Shown piece after piece: positions 5,575 to 5,762 of a stretch of DNA of 5,762 bases; the first letter of the stretch is position 1, and each line of letters begins with the position of its first letter. The position numbers and the translations under genes were made by a program. The stretch lies in NCBI GenBank assembly GCA_021816165.1, contig JAKAYZ010000188.1:1-5762 (forward strand), given 5' to 3'. The notes beneath the pieces were generated by a model, which was not told the origin of the DNA, did no database searches, and saw nothing but the letters and a program-made list of their open reading frames with translations. Source of the stretch: Planctomycetota bacterium (GTDB lineage: Bacteria > Planctomycetota > Phycisphaerae > WQYP01).

Positions 5575-5762
5575 CTACATGTCATCATACGTGCTGTAGC
5601 TGGAGTTCACGATTATTTCGCGTATCACTTCTGTCTGCCTGTAGGCCGACTGTACGGCAATGCGTCCCGGTCCGACAGCACGCAGCCATAGCCGTGCGCC
5701 GGGAATTCCGCCGGGAAACCCAATTGCCTGCAACGACAGGTATTCAATGTGCACCATCAATT
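5575..5762 (-). CDS. C-terminal part of an unidentified minus-strand gene (partial)
   Basis: The last 61 codons of a gene that enters from the right edge and ends at TAG (complement of 5575-5577). The frame is open to the window end. The first in-frame ATG is at 5757, but no Shine-Dalgarno site can be assessed, so the true start probably lies outside. The peptide looks protein-like, with 'GFPGGIPGARLWLRAVGPG' followed by 'RIAVQSAYRQTEVIREI' and a polar end (NSSYSTYDDM). The G-P-G-R-(I/V)-x-x-Q-S pattern near the C-terminus recalls the last strand of AIM24/TIGR00266-type beta proteins. That resemblance rests on a short motif and is weak. The plus strand is also open across this stretch, but its translation is rich in Cys and Arg and looks like a shadow. 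The gene is convergent with A3, so it is not part of the A-B operon. Confidence 0.5.
   Translation of the reverse strand, partial: LMVHIEYLSLQAIGFPGGIPGARLWLRAVGPGRIAVQSAYRQTEVIREIIVNSSYSTYDDM

Noticed and set aside
5526..5762. A plus-strand frame open from the GTG at 5526 to the window end, in the position where B1 begins after A1
   Set aside because: The translation does not resemble B1 (no GFGQW, no aromatic motifs), is rich in Cys and Arg, and runs antisense to a more protein-like minus-strand frame.
1..5762. Mobile element, CRISPR array, tRNA or rRNA
   Set aside because: No transposase or integrase motifs, no terminal inverted repeats, no regularly spaced short repeats and no RNA gene signature were seen. 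The repeats present are explained by gene duplication.

Overview
The window reads as part of a bacterial genome with fairly high GC (around 60% by eye), ordinary Shine-Dalgarno starts and tightly packed genes. No gene belongs to a family that fixes the taxon. The style is large paralogous sets of exported beta-sandwich proteins with the motif '(L/I)xPG...YD(M/L/I)(T/S)xPGxY', next to PKD-like proteins with an aromatic C-terminal domain. I associate this with Planctomycetota, perhaps a Phycisphaerae-like organism, but that is recollection of family style and not a search result.

Layout. Positions 1-214 form a leader with no supported gene. Five plus-strand genes then follow in the order A1 (215-1375), B1 (1372-1908), A2 (1977-3152), B2 (3136-4227) and A3 (4249-5529). 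A1, A2 and A3 are paralogs of 386, 391 and 426 residues. Each has an N-terminal export signal (clear in A2 and A3, weaker in A1) and two tandem beta-sandwich-like domains. B1 and B2 share a different C-terminal domain with a W-x-W-G-G motif, 'MW(L/V)(I/M)Y(K/Q)P' and 'YPVW'. B2 also carries an upstream PKD/Ig-like domain, which B1 lacks. The end of each of the first two A genes overlaps the start of a B gene, and the other two gaps are 68 and 21 nt, so the cluster looks like one operon. At the right edge the last 61 codons of a minus-strand gene (5575-5762) run off the window, convergent with A3.

The cluster appears to have been built by duplication and recombination. A1 and A3 share a 219-bp 3' segment without indels. 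Its last 51 bp, which run through the stop codon, are identical, while the preceding 168 bp differ at 33 positions (hand count). B1 starts inside this block and begins directly with the C-terminal domain. The N-terminal part of B2 contains a degenerate copy of its own 3' tail, which suggests a deletion between tandem B copies. The molecular function of the proteins is unknown. The reasonable inference is an envelope or extracellular protein set with a paired A-B organisation. No RNA gene, CRISPR array, transposase or insertion sequence was seen.
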